Program-made: the position numbers and the translations under genes
Shown: in pieces, positions 17,708-27,735 of the stretch
Layout of the letters: each line of letters opens with the position of its first letter
How positions within the stretch are numbered: the first letter of the stretch is position 1
NCBI RefSeq assembly: GCF_001942465.1
Contig: NZ_MKJY01000333.1
Coordinates: 1 to 64,000, forward strand
Direction: 5' to 3'
Source: Actinomadura sp. CNU-125
GTDB taxonomy: Bacteria > Actinomycetota > Actinomycetes > Streptosporangiales > Streptosporangiaceae
Length of the DNA: 64,000 bases
Notes under the pieces: generated by a model
What the model saw: the letters and a program-made list of their open reading frames with translations, nothing else
Database searches by the model: none
Told to the model about the DNA's origin: nothing

Positions 17708-18295
17708 ATGGCCGGGCCTGTCGCCGACGTGTTGTTGCGCGCCACTCTGACCGGTGGGGAGGCGACGGCCTTCGACGCCTGGCGGGGGGAGGCGTTCGAG
17801 TCGTTCGGGGACGACCTGTGGGGCCTCCGGGAGCCCGCCATGATCGGTGCGCCGCCGGACGCTCTCGTCTCGGGCTCGTTCGGCATCGACCGCGAGCCCT
17901 GGACGGACGACCCCGACTCCCCGGAGCTGCCCCGCGTGATCGGCTACCGGCCCGCCGAGGTGATCAGCATCTATGCGATGGCCAATGGGGACGGCGACCA
18001 CCTCGTCCTGGGCCGCCTGTGCCTGACGCTGGCCCGCCGATTCGATGCGCTCATCGACTTCTGCGGGGCCCTGATAGCGGGCCCCCTCCCGTCCGGCGTG
18101 CCCTACCTCGAACCCGACGCGGGACAGAGCGAGGTACTGCTGGCGTCCATCGATACCGCGATCGGCGCACTCCCCGGAACCCTGCACGGGCTGCGCTACC
18201 AGACGGCGCGGGAGACGCCCTGGGTGCAGCACATCGGCGACGCCGAGTTCCTCGCCGCCTGGCTGGAGCATCCCCGCTTCCGCATGATCAAGTAG
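17708..18295 (+). CDS. DUF6368-like protein
   Basis: 195 residues, acidic, soluble. The C-terminal part DAEFLAAWLEHPRFRMIK and the middle LTLARRFDALIDFCGALI agree with my recollection of DUF6368 proteins, small cytoplasmic actinomycete proteins of unknown function. The start ATG lies eight bases after GAGGAG. It stands alone between an LLM gene and a LacI regulator on the other strand, so context gives no functional clue. Family assignment is moderate. Confidence 0.6.
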   Translation: MAGPVADVLLRATLTGGEATAFDAWRGEAFESFGDDLWGLREPAMIGAPPDALVSGSFGIDREPWTDDPDSPELPRVIGYRPAEVISIYAMANGDGDHLVLGRLCLTLARRFDALIDFCGALIAGPLPSGVPYLEPDAGQSEVLLASIDTAIGALPGTLHGLRYQTARETPWVQHIGDAEFLAAWLEHPRFRMIK

Positions 18296-18394
18296 CTGCC
18301 GGAGCGGTGATCGGCGTTTCGCGCCGTAAGGCAGCGGGCCTTACCTGCGGTGACGCCCATATCGGAGGACGACCGTCCCGGAGCTCACCTGGTC

Positions 18395-19434
18395 TCAGGT
18401 GGATTCGCGCGGCACGATCCGGGGGTCGAGCTTCGTGCTTTCGATGACCTCTCGGCCGCCGGAGAGCTCGGCCACGATGGCCATGGCCCGACGCTCGACC
18501 GCCTGGTCCATGTCGAAGGCGACCGTGGTGAGCGGGGGCGAGGTCAGGCGCGCCGTGGGGATGTCGTCGGCGCCGACGACCGCGATGTCCGCGGGGACGG
18601 CCAGGCCGTGTTCGCGCATCCCGGCCAGGACCGCGATCGCGGTCTCGTCGTTGAACGCGCACACACCCGTCACCGAGTGCTCGCGCCACTGCGCGACGGC
18701 GCGGGCCGCGCTGTCGGCGTCCAGGCTCGTGCCGAGTGCGAGGGGCGGGTGGACGCCGGCGTCGGTGCAGGCCGCGGCGACTCCCTGCAGGCGTTCCTCG
18801 GCCATGGGGAGCAGCCCCTCGTGGGCGGGCAGGGCGTAGCCGATGCGCCGGTGGCCGCGGGCGATGAGGTGTTCGGCCTGGACGCGGCCGACCGGATGCA
18901 TCACCGGGGCGCCCGCGGGGAGGGACGGCAGGACCACGTGGGCTCCCGCCCGGTGCAGCGCCTGGACGGTGTCGGAGTCGAAGGCGTCGAAACCGACGAC
19001 GGCGGAGGCGCCGACCGAGGCGCACACGTCGCCAGGGGGCGCCCGCGTACTCCGGCGAGGTGGGTGACCAGGGTGAGCCCGTGGTCGGCGAGCGCCGCGG
19101 CCAGTCCCTCGACGAAGCGGCTGATGCCCTGGCCGATGGGCAGGTCGGGAATGGACAGCAGGACGATGTCGCTGCGTCCGGCGGCCAGGGCGCGGGCGGA
19201 GGCGTGCGGACGGTAGTCCAGACGCCGCGCCGCGTCCAGGACACGGCGTCTGGTCTCCTCGGGGATCGACTGCCCCGGCCTGTTGTTGAGCACGAAGCTC
19301 ACCGTGGTCTGGGACACTCCGGCGGCTCGTGCGACATCGGAGCTGGTGGGGCGTTGGCAGGTCGCGTCATGGTCTCTCGTCGCTGGGACGCCGATCTCTC
19401 CGACGTCGTCCCATGGTAGGACGTCCCGCTTCAC
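18395..19434 (-). pseudogene. LacI-family regulator of the glycoside cluster, frameshifted
   Basis: HTH segment PTSSDVARAAGVSQTTVSFV with hinge LDYRPHASARALAAGRSDIV, then a frameshift at about 19038 where GDVCASVGASAVVGFDAF resumes in another frame and runs to DPRIVPREST. The effector-domain motifs GVCAFNDETAIAVLAGMREH and VPADIAVVGADDIPTARLTS are intact. The most natural start, ATG 19370 (MTRPANAP), needs a second one-base shift before the HTH; GTG 19434 keeps the HTH in frame but has no Shine-Dalgarno. It is divergent from the sugar genes and probably repressed them through the tandem box at 19524-19549. Confidence 0.82.
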
Positions 19435-19523
19435 GGCTGATCGCCCTCAGGCGTTATGCGCAGCCGGTGTCTCGCCGGTCACGGATCCTTCGTCTTGTGT
19501 GTTCCGAGGGACGGATCTACTCT

Positions 19524-19549
19524 ACTAATTCGCATTACTAATGTGCATT
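19524..19549. promoter_or_regulatory. Tandem 13-bp repeats, likely LacI operator
   Basis: ACTAATTCGCATT is followed directly by ACTAATGTGCATT (11 of 13 identical), and the pair is bounded by CTAAT and ATTAG as an outer inverted repeat. It lies 45 bp before the start of the solute-binding-protein gene, in the divergent gap with the LacI gene. Confidence 0.55.
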
Positions 19550-19594
19550 AGCTCCTCTGCCCGGCCCACCCCAGGCCACCCCACAGGGAGTTCC

Positions 19595-20287
19595 ATGTCC
19601 ATCGCCCTCAAACCGCTCCGACGACGGCCCGGATGCTCGCCGCAACCAGGCGCTGCGGCCGTACTGCCGCTGACGGCGGCGTGCACCGACGGAGCGTCCG
19701 ACGGGTCGCAGGGCACCGAGAAGCTCGCGATCGCCGTCCAGTCGGCCCCCGGCTCCTTCGAGCGCGTCCACAGCGAGCTGGTCTGCGCCGACCTCACCGC
19801 GGACCACACGGACACGACCGGCTACTACTCCACGCACTTCCCGCGGCCGCGCCCGCCGTTCGTCCGCGAGGCACCGGCCCACTTCCGCCGCGGTGCCAAG
19901 CACTACCTGTTCACCTTTGGCACCTCCGGCTACGTCCCCAACCCGAGCGAGGTCGCGGTCGCCGACACCTACCACGGCCCCTGGACGCTCCTGGGCGACG
20001 CGCACCCCGGCGACGGCACCGGCACGTCCTACCGGTCTCAGATCTCGAAGGACCTCTACATCGCGCTGGCCGACCGGTGGCTGCCGGACGTTCCGGCCGA
20101 GGTCTGCGCGCAGGTTCTGGAGCATCTGACGGCCGCCCCCGTCGCCCTCGGCGGGGAGCGTGCCCAGGCAGAACCCGGGACGAGCGAGGAGCGGGCGAAA
20201 GCGCGCGCGTCCCTCACGGACCCGAACACGTTGAACGCGGCCGGAAACCCCGGCGCGGGCCCGGCGACCCGAGAAAGACGAGCTCTC
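19595..20287 (+). pseudogene. Chimera: solute-binding lipoprotein head joined to a GH43 glycosidase piece
   Basis: The first 40 codons, starting at ATG 19595 behind GGGAG, look like the signal peptide of an ABC solute-binding lipoprotein: LPLTAACTDGASDGSQG with lipobox LTAAC, and a scrambled hydrophobic core due to a local frameshift. After about KLAIAVQSAPGS the sequence switches to the inside of a GH43 glycosidase: YYSTHFPRPRPPFVREAPAH, KHYLFTFGTSGYVPNPSEVA, GPWTLLGDAHPGDGTGTSYR, KDLYIALADRWLPD. The GH43 start, its catalytic Asp, and its final residues are missing. The frame runs on without stop into the GH2 gene by chance. Not functional. Confidence 0.75.
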
Positions 20288-22752
20288 ATGATCCGCAATT
20301 CGTTCAACGACGGCTGGCAGACCCGGCCGAAGGTCAACCCCTTCGCCGAACTGTCCGGCGCCTCCGCCGAGTACCGGCCGGTGACGCTGCCGCAGGACGC
20401 GATGATCGAACAGGACCGGGTCGCGCCGCAGGGTGCGGCCACCATGGAGAACGGGGCCGGGGCCTACTTCCCCGGCGGCGCGTTCGAATACCGCAAGACA
20501 TTCTTCGTGCCGGAGGAGCACCGGGACGGGCGGATCTTCTTCGAGTTCGAAGGCGTCTACCGCGACGCGACCGTCCACATCAACGGCGACTACGCGGGGC
20601 AGCGCCCCTACGGCTACTCCCACTTCCACATCGACGCCGACCGGTTCCTCCGCTTCGGGCAGGACAACGAGATCCGGGTCGAAGCGCGCGCCCACCGCGA
20701 CTCCCGCTGGTACACCGGCGCGGGAATCTACCGCGACGTCTGGATGCTCGTCGGCGGCACGGCGCGGTTCGCGCTCGACGGCGTCCGCGTCACCACGCCC
20801 GACATCGACCGCGACCGGGCCGTGGTGGAGGTCGCGGTCACGGTCGAGAACGACGCGCGGACGATCCGTACCCTCGACCTGGTCACCGAGATCCGGGACG
20901 CGACCGGCGCCGCCGTCGCCACCGACGTCTCGAAGGTCACGGTGCTTCCGGGCGAGCCGGCGACCGCCCGTCCGCGCCTGTACGTCTTCGACCCGGCGCT
21001 GTGGAGCACCGAGTCGCCGTCCCTCTACACCTGCCGGTCGAGCCTGCGGGAGGGAGCGGCGGAGGTCGACGCCGAGGAGGTCGTCTTCGGCGTCCGGACG
21101 CTGCAGCTCGATCCGCGGTACGGGGTGCGCGTCAACGGCCGGACGGTCAAGCTGCGCGGCGCGTGCGTCCACCACGACGACGGGGTGCTCGGCGCGGCCA
21201 CGTTCGCCCGCGCCGAGGAACGGCGGGTGGAACTGCTGAAGGACGCGGGGTTCAACGCGATCCGCATGTCACACCATCCGATGAGCAAGGCGATGCTGGA
21301 CGCCTGCGACCGGCTCGGCGTCCTGGTGATGGACGAGGCGTTCGACATGTGGACGTCGGGCAAGTCCGAGTTCGACTACAGCCTGCACTTCCCCGAGTGG
21401 TGGGAACGCGACATCGAGGCGATGGTCGCCAAGGACGTCAACCATCCCAGCGTCGTCATGTACTCGATCGGCAACGAGATCCCCGAGACCGGGTCGGCCG
21501 TCGGGGCCGTGTGGGGGCGCAGGCTCGCCGAGAAGGTCCGTGAGCTGGACGGCACCCGGTTCGTCACCAACGGCGTGAACAACATGCTGGCCGTGCTGCC
21601 CGAGGTTCTGAAGACGCGGCGAGCGGCCCGGGAAGAGGAGGCGCCCGGGCCCGGTGCCGAGGAGGCGGGCATCAACACCGTCATGGCCGACGCGGGCGAC
21701 ATAATGAACAGGGTCGCCGTCTCGGACCTGGTGACCGAGCGCACCGCCGAGACGTACTCCGTGCTGGACGTCGCCGGGATGAACTACTCCGAGAGCCGCT
21801 ACGCGATGGACCGGGAACTTTCCCCAACCGGATCATCGTGGGCTCGGAGACCTTCCCCACCCGGATCGACGGCAACTGGAAGCTGGTCGAGCAGTACGAC
21901 CACGTCATCGGCGACTTCACCTGGACCGGCTGGGACTACCTGGGCGAGGTCGGCCTCGGACGTCCGCAGTACCTCACACCCGAGTCGCCCCGGCCGTCCC
22001 ACGTGGCGCCCTACCCCGGCCTGCTGGCCGGTTGCGGCGATCTGGACATCACCGGCCACCGGCGTCCCGTCTCCTACTACCGCCAGATCGTCTTCGGCCT
22101 GCGCCGCGCTCCCTACGTCGCCGTCCGGCGCCCGGAACACCACGGGAAGACCTGGGGCGGAAGCCCGTGGGCGTGGAGCGACACCGTTTCCAGTTGGACG
22201 TGGCCCGGTTTCGAAGGCTCGCCCATCACCGTCGAGGTCTACAGCGACGCGGACGAGGTGGAGCTCCTCGTCAACGGCGCCTCGCTCGGACGACGGCCCG
22301 CCGGAGCCGGACGGCGGTTCCGCGCCGAGTTCGAGACGGTCTACGCGCCGGGCGAACTGGTGGCCGTCGCCTACCGGAACGGCGCCGAGTCCGGACGCCA
22401 CGTCCTGCGCACCGCCGAGGGGCCGCTGCGACTGCGCGTCGAGGCCGACCGTCCGGCCGTCACGACCGCCGACGGCGATCTGGCGTTCGTGACGTTCACG
22501 CTGACCGACGAATACGGAACGGTCCATCCGGCGGCCGACCGGACGGTGCGCGTGGACGTCTCCGGCGCGGGCGTCCTCGCCGGGTTCGGCAGCGCCGCCC
22601 CGGCGACCGAGGAACGGTTCGACGCGACCGAGCACACCACCTACGAGGGACGAGCGCTGGCCGTCCTGCGTCCGACCGGCCCAGGAAAGATCCGCCTGCT
22701 GGCCACCGCACCGGAATGCGAACCGGTCGAGATCGCGGTCGCCGTCGAATAA
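20288..22752 (+). pseudogene. GH2 family glycosidase (beta-galactosidase type), one frameshift
   Basis: About 820 residues when repaired. N-terminal sugar-binding jelly roll (FFEFEGVYRDATVHINGDYA), immunoglobulin-like domain, TIM barrel, then a DUF4982-like and further beta domains. The acid/base is Glu397 in YSIGNEIPE; the nucleophile is Glu in GSETFPTRID (21847). A shift at about 21819 separates these two catalytic residues: ELFPNRIIVGSE is expected where the sequence reads ELSPTGSSW, consistent with loss of one base. No signal peptide, so it would be cytoplasmic. It follows the GH43 piece and precedes the GH/transporter chimera in the LacI-controlled cluster. Confidence 0.88.
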
Positions 22753-22800
22753 CGGACGCGGCCGCCCAACGCTCCACCAGGCCCCCACCGAAAGACGACG

Positions 22801-23095
22801 ATGATCGACCGACAGGCGGTGGTGCGCCGCCACACCGTGGAACTGGCGGAACCCGACCCCGCGCAGGCGCTGACGGTCGGCAACGGCGACTTCGCCTACA
22901 CCGCCGACATCACCGGCATGCAGACCTTCACCGCCTTCCACGACCAGGCCGCCGCCCAAGCCGCGGGACGGACGGCGGTGAACACAGCGACGATGTCAAC
23001 CTGGGGATGGCACTCGATGCCGAACCCCGACGGGTTCGTCCTCGACGACGCCATGTCGACCTACGAGTCCGCGCGCGGGCCCGTGCAGTACCCGT
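22801..23095 (+). pseudogene. N-terminal piece of a glycoside hydrolase
   Basis: About 98 residues: MIDRQAVVRRHTVELAEPD, LTVGNGDFAYTADITGMQTF, STWGWHSMPNPDGFVLDDAM. This resembles the start of large glycosyl hydrolases of the GH65/GH95-like (alpha/alpha)6 group; family placement is tentative. Similarity ends at about 23095 (GPVQYP), where a transporter sequence begins in the same frame. The remaining several hundred residues of the enzyme are missing. Confidence 0.6.
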
Positions 23096-23644
23096 TCATG
23101 TTCGGCGTTGTCTTCAACACCACCTTCCTGGCGTTCTTCCTGGCCGGCCGCTTGGTACGTGAGCGTCGAGGAGGCCGCGGGCGCGGTCGCCGTCGTGGCC
23201 GGGGGCGGCATCTTCGCCACGATGCTCGGCGCCCTCGGCGGCGGTTTCCTGTCCGACCGGCTGCGCCGCCGCCGCGTCTTCGTCCTGGCGGGCGGGTGCG
23301 CGTTCGCCGCGGGGGCCACGGTCATGGCCTTCGCCGCGGGCCTGCCGCTCAACGTGGCCGGCGCGGTCCTGGGCAACCTGGGCCTCGGCCTGTTCGCGGC
23401 GGTCGACCAGGCGCTCATGCTGGACGTGCTGCCCGAACGGGAGACCGACGCGGGCCGCTTCACCGGCATCTACGGCTTCTCGACGTCGATGGCGCAGGGG
23501 CCGGCTCCCCTCGTCGCACCGCTCTTCCTGGCGGTCGGGGCGTCCCGCGGCGAGAAGAACTACACCCTGCTCTACCTCACGGCGGCGGCCCTCACCCTGC
23601 TCAGCGGCGTGGTGGTCGCCACCCGCATCAAGTCCGTCCGCTGA
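23096..23644 (+). pseudogene. C-terminal half of an MFS transporter, frameshifted
   Basis: Membrane segments typical of the second half of a major facilitator: FMFGVVFNTTFLAFFLAGRL, then after a shift at about 23153 VSVEEAAGAVAVVAGGGIFA, the MFS inter-helix motif GGGFLSDRLRRRRVFV, and three more hydrophobic helices ending VATRIKSVR. The first six helices and the start codon are absent. A transporter is expected in a glycoside-utilisation cluster; this one cannot work as it stands. Confidence 0.75.
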
Positions 23645-23674
23645 TCGGGCCGACATCACCCGGAAGGATCCTCT

Positions 23675-25959
23675 GTGCAGAGCGACACGAACACGGCCGA
23701 CGTCCTCACGGCCCTGACCCTGCCCGAGAAGGCCATGCTGCTTTCAGGCAGGAATGCCTGGGAGACCGCGGCCGTCGAACGCCGCGGGATTTCCCCGATC
23801 ACGCTGACCGACGGCCCGCACGGCGTGCGGAAACTCCCTCCGGACGTCGAGGCGTTCGCCTTCGACGCGGGCGTCGCGGGCACGTGCTTCCCCACGGCGG
23901 CGGCCCTCGGTTCGTCCTGGGACGCGACCTGCTCGACCGGATCGGACGGGCGCTCGGCGCCGAAGCGCGAGCCGCCGGGGTCGCGGTGCTGCTGGGGCCG
24001 GGCGTCAACATCAAGAGGTCGCCCCTGTGCGGGCGCAACTTCGAGTACTTCTCCGAAGACCCGTGCCTGAGCGGACACCTGGGAGCGGCCTGGGTACGCG
24101 GCGTGCAGAGCAGGGGCGTGGGCGCCTCGGTGAAGCACTTCGCCGCCAACAACCAGGAGACCGACCGGATGCTCGTCAGCGCCGAAGTCGACGAGCGCAC
24201 GCTCCGCGAGATCTACCTCGCCGCGTTCGAGCACATCGTCGCCACGGCCCGTCCATGGACGGTGATGGCGGCCTACAACCGGATCAACGGCGTCTCCGCG
24301 TCCGAGAACCACTGGCTGCTCACCGAGGTGCTGCGCGGGGAGTGGGGATTCGACGGCGCGGTGGTGTCGGACTGGGGCGCCGTCGCCGACCCGGTCGCCG
24401 CCGTCGCCGCCGGCCTCGACCTGGAGATGCCCACCACGAACGGTTCCAGCGCGGCACGGCTGGTCGAAGCGGTCGAATCCGGGCGGCTCGACGAGGCCGT
24501 GCTCGACCGTGCCGCCGCGCGCGTCCTGGAACTCCTCGACCGCGCGGAGCCGACCGCCCCGGCCGGGCCCGTCGACTTCGACCGTCACCACCTCCTCGCC
24601 AGGACGGCCGCCGCCGAGTCGGCCGTCCTGCTGAAGAACGACGACGCGGTCCTGCCGCTGGACCCCGCCGCCCGCATGAGCGTGGCGGTCATCGGCGAGT
24701 TCGCCCGCACGCCGCGCTTCCAGGGGGCGGGCAGCTCCCAGGTCAACCCCACCCGGGTCGACCGCGCCCTCGACGCCCTGACCGAGGCCGCCGGTGCGGA
24801 CCTTCGCCTGTCATTCTCGCCCGGATTCACCCTGAGCGGGGACGACGACGTGACCCTGTTCGACGACGCGGTGTCCGCGGCCGCCGCGGCGGACGTCGCC
24901 GTCATGTTCCTCGGGCTGCCCGAGGGAGAGGAGAGCGAAGGTCTCGACCGAGAGCACATCGGCCTCCCCGACGTCCAGCTCCGCCTGCTGGAGGCCGTGG
25001 CGAGGACGGGACGCGACGTGGTGGTCGTCCTCGCTAACGGCGGAGCGGTCGAGGCCGCGTCCTGGCGGCACCACGCCGAGGCCGTGCTGGCGGGCTGGCT
25101 GAACGGCCAGGCGGGCGGCGGCGCGATCGCCGACCTGCTGTTCGGCCGCGCCAACCCGTGCGGCCGGCTGGCCGAGAGCATCCCGATGCGCCTGCAGGAC
25201 AACCCGTCCTACCTGGACTTCCCCGGCGCCGACGGCACCGTCGCCTACGGCGAACGCATCTACGTCGGGTATCGCTACTACGACGCGCGAGAGATGAGCG
25301 TCGTCTACCCCTTCGGGCACGGCCTGTCCTACACCGCCTTCGCCTACTCCGGCCTGCACGCGACGGTCGAGGGACGCGGCGACGACGTCGCCGTCCGGGT
25401 GCGCCTCACCGTGACCAACACCGGATCGATGACCGGCAAGGAAGTGGTGCAGGTGTACGTCGGCGATGCCGAAAGCTCCGTCGACCGTCCCGTCCGGGAG
25501 CTCAAGGCGTTCACCAAGATCGAGCTCGCGCCCGGCGCGTCCGCGCCCGTCGAGTTCGAGCTGCACGCCCGCGACCTGTCCTTCTACCACCCCCTCCACA
25601 GCCGCTGGGTGCTGGAGGCGGGCGACTTCGAGATCGCCGTCGGTGCGTCGTCGCGCGACCTGCGGCTCACGGCCAGGTTCACGGTGGACGCTCCCGCGCT
25701 TCCCCGGCCGCTCCGGAGCGACTCGCCCGTCAAGGACTGGCTGGCCCACCCCGAGGGCGGCCCCGTCCTGCTCCGGACCCTGAGCACGATGAAGGGATCG
25801 GCCGTCGCCGCCGACCCCACCGTCCTGCGCATGGTCGAGTCCCTGCCGCTGAACCGCCTGATCGCGATGAGCGGAGACCGCATGGACACCACGGACGTCG
25901 ACCGGCTGCTCGACCGCCTCGACCCGGCTTTCACGCGGGTCCGCACGGGCGGCGCCTGA
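23675..25959 (+). pseudogene. GH3 family beta-glycosidase, one frameshift
   Basis: About 760 residues when repaired, starting at GTG 23675 behind GGAAGG. N-terminal TIM barrel: LLSGRNAWETAAVERRGI, LTDGPHGVRK, then a shift at about 23927 where DLLDRIGRALGAEARAAG is expected. It then reads GPGVNIKRSPLCGRNFEYFS, VKHFAANNQETDR and nucleophile Asp in VVSDWGAVADP (24370). The alpha/beta sandwich follows, then a fibronectin-III-like C-terminal domain (VTNTGSMTGKEVVQVYV). There is no signal peptide, so the enzyme would be intracellular and split imported oligosaccharides. The lesion looks like loss of one C from a CC doublet. Confidence 0.88.
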
Positions 25960-26055
25960 CTCGGTTCGTCCGGACGCCTTGCGTGTGTCGCGCCGTGCCC
26001 CCGGTACCGTCCGGGGGCACGACGCGCCGTCACGCGGCTAGGGTCGGCGGGCCGG

Positions 26056-26538
26056 TCACGGCTGGGTGAAGTCGTAGGCGGCGCTGATCGTCACCGAGGA
26101 CGGGCACAGGAAGCCGCTGGTCCGGGTGGCGGGCTGGTCGGTGAAGGACGCGGTCCCGGGGATGTCGGTGGCGTTGTAGGTGCCGGTGAGGTCGCCCCGG
26201 TAGGTGCAGCCGATGGCGCTCATGGTGAAGCCGGTGAAGACGGCGGTGCCGTCGGCGATGCTGCCGGTCCAGGGCAGGCCGGTGGGGGTGACCTGGACGC
26301 CGCAGCCGTCGACGCCGGCCGCCGTGATGGTGAGGTCGCCGTCGCTGTCCACGGTGCCCGAGAGGGTGGAGTCGGTGCAGGTGGCGGGGATGCCGGCGTC
26401 GATGACCACGTCGCCGTTCAGGGTGGCGGTGAAGGGGCCCGGGGTCCAGGCGAGGGCGGGGGTGGCCGTCGCGGTGACGGTGAACGCGGCCGCGGCGAAC
26501 GTCGCGGCGATGGCGGTGATCTTGGTGCGGTAGGACAT
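26056..26538 (-). CDS. Small secreted protein
   Basis: 160 residues. Clear Sec signal peptide (KITAIAATFAAAAFTVTATA, cleavage near TPALA-W). The mature part of about 130 residues is rich in Thr, Gly and Asp with four Cys (CTDST, DGCGV, GCTYRG, FLCPSS), suggesting two disulphides and a compact beta fold. Such proteins are common in actinomycetes but have no assigned role that I know. The ATG is preceded by AGAGGA. It is intact and monocistronic. Confidence 0.8.
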   Translation of the reverse strand: MSYRTKITAIAATFAAAAFTVTATATPALAWTPGPFTATLNGDVVIDAGIPATCTDSTLSGTVDSDGDLTITAAGVDGCGVQVTPTGLPWTGSIADGTAVFTGFTMSAIGCTYRGDLTGTYNATDIPGTASFTDQPATRTSGFLCPSSVTISAAYDFTQP

Positions 26539-26874
26539 GGGAGTCCTCTTTCCAAGGATGGGCGTTGGCGCCCGGGGGAGGGGGTCGCCAATTCGCGTAT
26601 CGTCACACTCGGGAGGAGCCCGATACGAGAATCGGAGGTGGAAGCAGGAACCGCCTGTTCCGGGAAAAGGATGTTCCGGCCTCTATGGCAACGCGTCGCA
26701 CATTGAACATAAGCATCGGACTTCGGCCCGTCAATACCTGTTCAGAAATCCCTTGATGATTCACGGGGCGCGCAACTTTAGGGCGCTATTAAATCGCGGA
26801 CGCCGAAAAAGGTCCGCTTCCGTGTTCTTATTGCAGAGTTCGTTCCGTGAAGTGCGTATCGACGAGAGGGGCGA
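26539..26874. other. Gene-free, relatively AT-rich stretch
   Basis: 336 bp between two minus-strand genes. From about 26680 the base composition is clearly lower in GC than the surroundings, with no coding bias. It must hold the promoter of the secreted-protein gene. No hairpin terminator of note was found. Confidence 0.5.
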
Positions 26875-27159
26875 TCAGATCAGGTAGATGACGAGCAGGG
26901 TGAGCCAGAGGACGGCGAGCCAGGCGTCGGTGGCGAGCCGAAGCGGGCGGGGGGCGTGGCGGACTTCCATGAAGTAGTGGATGATCAGGCGGCATTTGAT
27001 GAGGCCGAGGACGACGATGGCGGCGACGAGCTCCTTGCCGACGGTCGTTCGGGCCTGGGATTCGCCGGGGGAAAGGAGCCAGGCGAGGACGGTCGTGGCC
27101 GACAGGGCCGCCCAGGCGACCAGGATCGCCCGCCTGTCACGTCGGGTCTGCGCGGTCAC
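26875..27159 (-). CDS. Cytochrome c oxidase subunit IV-like (COX4_pro/NorF type) membrane protein
   Basis: 94 residues with three hydrophobic helices: LVAWAALSATTVLAWLL, LVAAIVVLGLIKCRLIIHYF, and WLAVLWLTLLVIYLI. The segment LIKCRLIIHYFMEVRHAP is the family hallmark of prokaryotic oxidase subunit IV and NorF. In heme-copper oxidase or nitric-oxide reductase operons this small subunit sits beside subunit III. Here it ends a four-gene minus-strand operon that contains no catalytic subunit I or II. Confidence 0.85.
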   Translation of the reverse strand: MTAQTRRDRRAILVAWAALSATTVLAWLLSPGESQARTTVGKELVAAIVVLGLIKCRLIIHYFMEVRHAPRPLRLATDAWLAVLWLTLLVIYLI

Positions 27160-27162
27160 GGG

Positions 27163-27735
27163 TCACCTCATCAGGTAGAGGAGGGCGAAGATGACGACCC
27201 ACAGCAGGTCGATCATGTGCCAGAACAGGACGCTCTGCTCGACGATGGCGGGTCGTCGCCTGTGGGGCGCGCGCAGCTCGCGTACCGCGATGCCCAGGGC
27301 GAGGAGACCGAACGCCACGTGGACGAGGTGGACGCCGGTGAGGACGTAGTAGAAGCTGAAGAACTCGTCATGGATCGTGTGGCCCTGGCTGAGCTTGGCG
27401 TACCACTCGTAGACCTTGACCAGGGAGAACAGGACGCCGCACGCGCCGGCGGTCACGAGCAGCCGCCGGGCGTCCCGCAACGCCTCTTCCCGGACGGCGA
27501 GCACGGCCAGGGCGGCGAACAGGGAACTGGTGAGCAGGATGACGGTGTTGACGACGCCGATGCCGACGTTCAGGTGCTGCTGGGAGGCGGTGAACTCTTC
27601 GGTGGACATGGCGCGGAAGACCATGTAGGTGACGAAGTAGCAGCCGAAGAAGAACAGGTCGCCAAGGACCATCACCCACATGTCCACGTCGCCGGGCAGA
27701 CGCCGTTGCCGGGCCGGGGTGCGCGCGATGGTCAT
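27163..27735 (-). CDS. Heme-copper oxidase subunit III family protein (NorE-like)
   Basis: 190 residues, five hydrophobic helices: MWVMVLGDLFFFGCYFVTYM, VNTVILLTSSLFAALAVLAV, LLVTAGACGVLFSLVKVYEW, FYYVLTGVHLVHVAFGLLAL and VLFWHMIDLLWVVIFALLYL. These are the conserved elements of oxidase subunit III, including the TGVHLxHV and HxxDxxW motifs. Lacking the first two helices of classical subunit III, it matches the shorter NorE group. The ATG overlaps the upstream gene's stop (ATGA) and the COX4-like gene follows after three bases, so these are translationally coupled. It is assumed to support a quinol or cytochrome oxidase encoded elsewhere, or a different enzyme. Confidence 0.87.
   Translation of the reverse strand: MTIARTPARQRRLPGDVDMWVMVLGDLFFFGCYFVTYMVFRAMSTEEFTASQQHLNVGIGVVNTVILLTSSLFAALAVLAVREEALRDARRLLVTAGACGVLFSLVKVYEWYAKLSQGHTIHDEFFSFYYVLTGVHLVHVAFGLLALGIAVRELRAPHRRRPAIVEQSVLFWHMIDLLWVVIFALLYLMR

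Noticed and set aside
22801..25959. 1052-codon fusion protein from hydrolase head through GH3
   Set aside because: The stretch 23160-23930 in this frame is the shadow of the MFS tail and the GH3 N-terminus; GH3 starts at its own GTG 23675.
26539..26874. Genomic-island boundary suggested by lower GC
   Set aside because: No attachment-site repeat, integrase or tRNA is present; AT-rich intergenic DNA alone is not enough.
26875..27735. A terminal oxidase or nitric-oxide reductase operon
   Set aside because: Only subunit III and IV homologues occur; no catalytic heme-copper subunit or cytochrome c/CuA subunit is present in the window.
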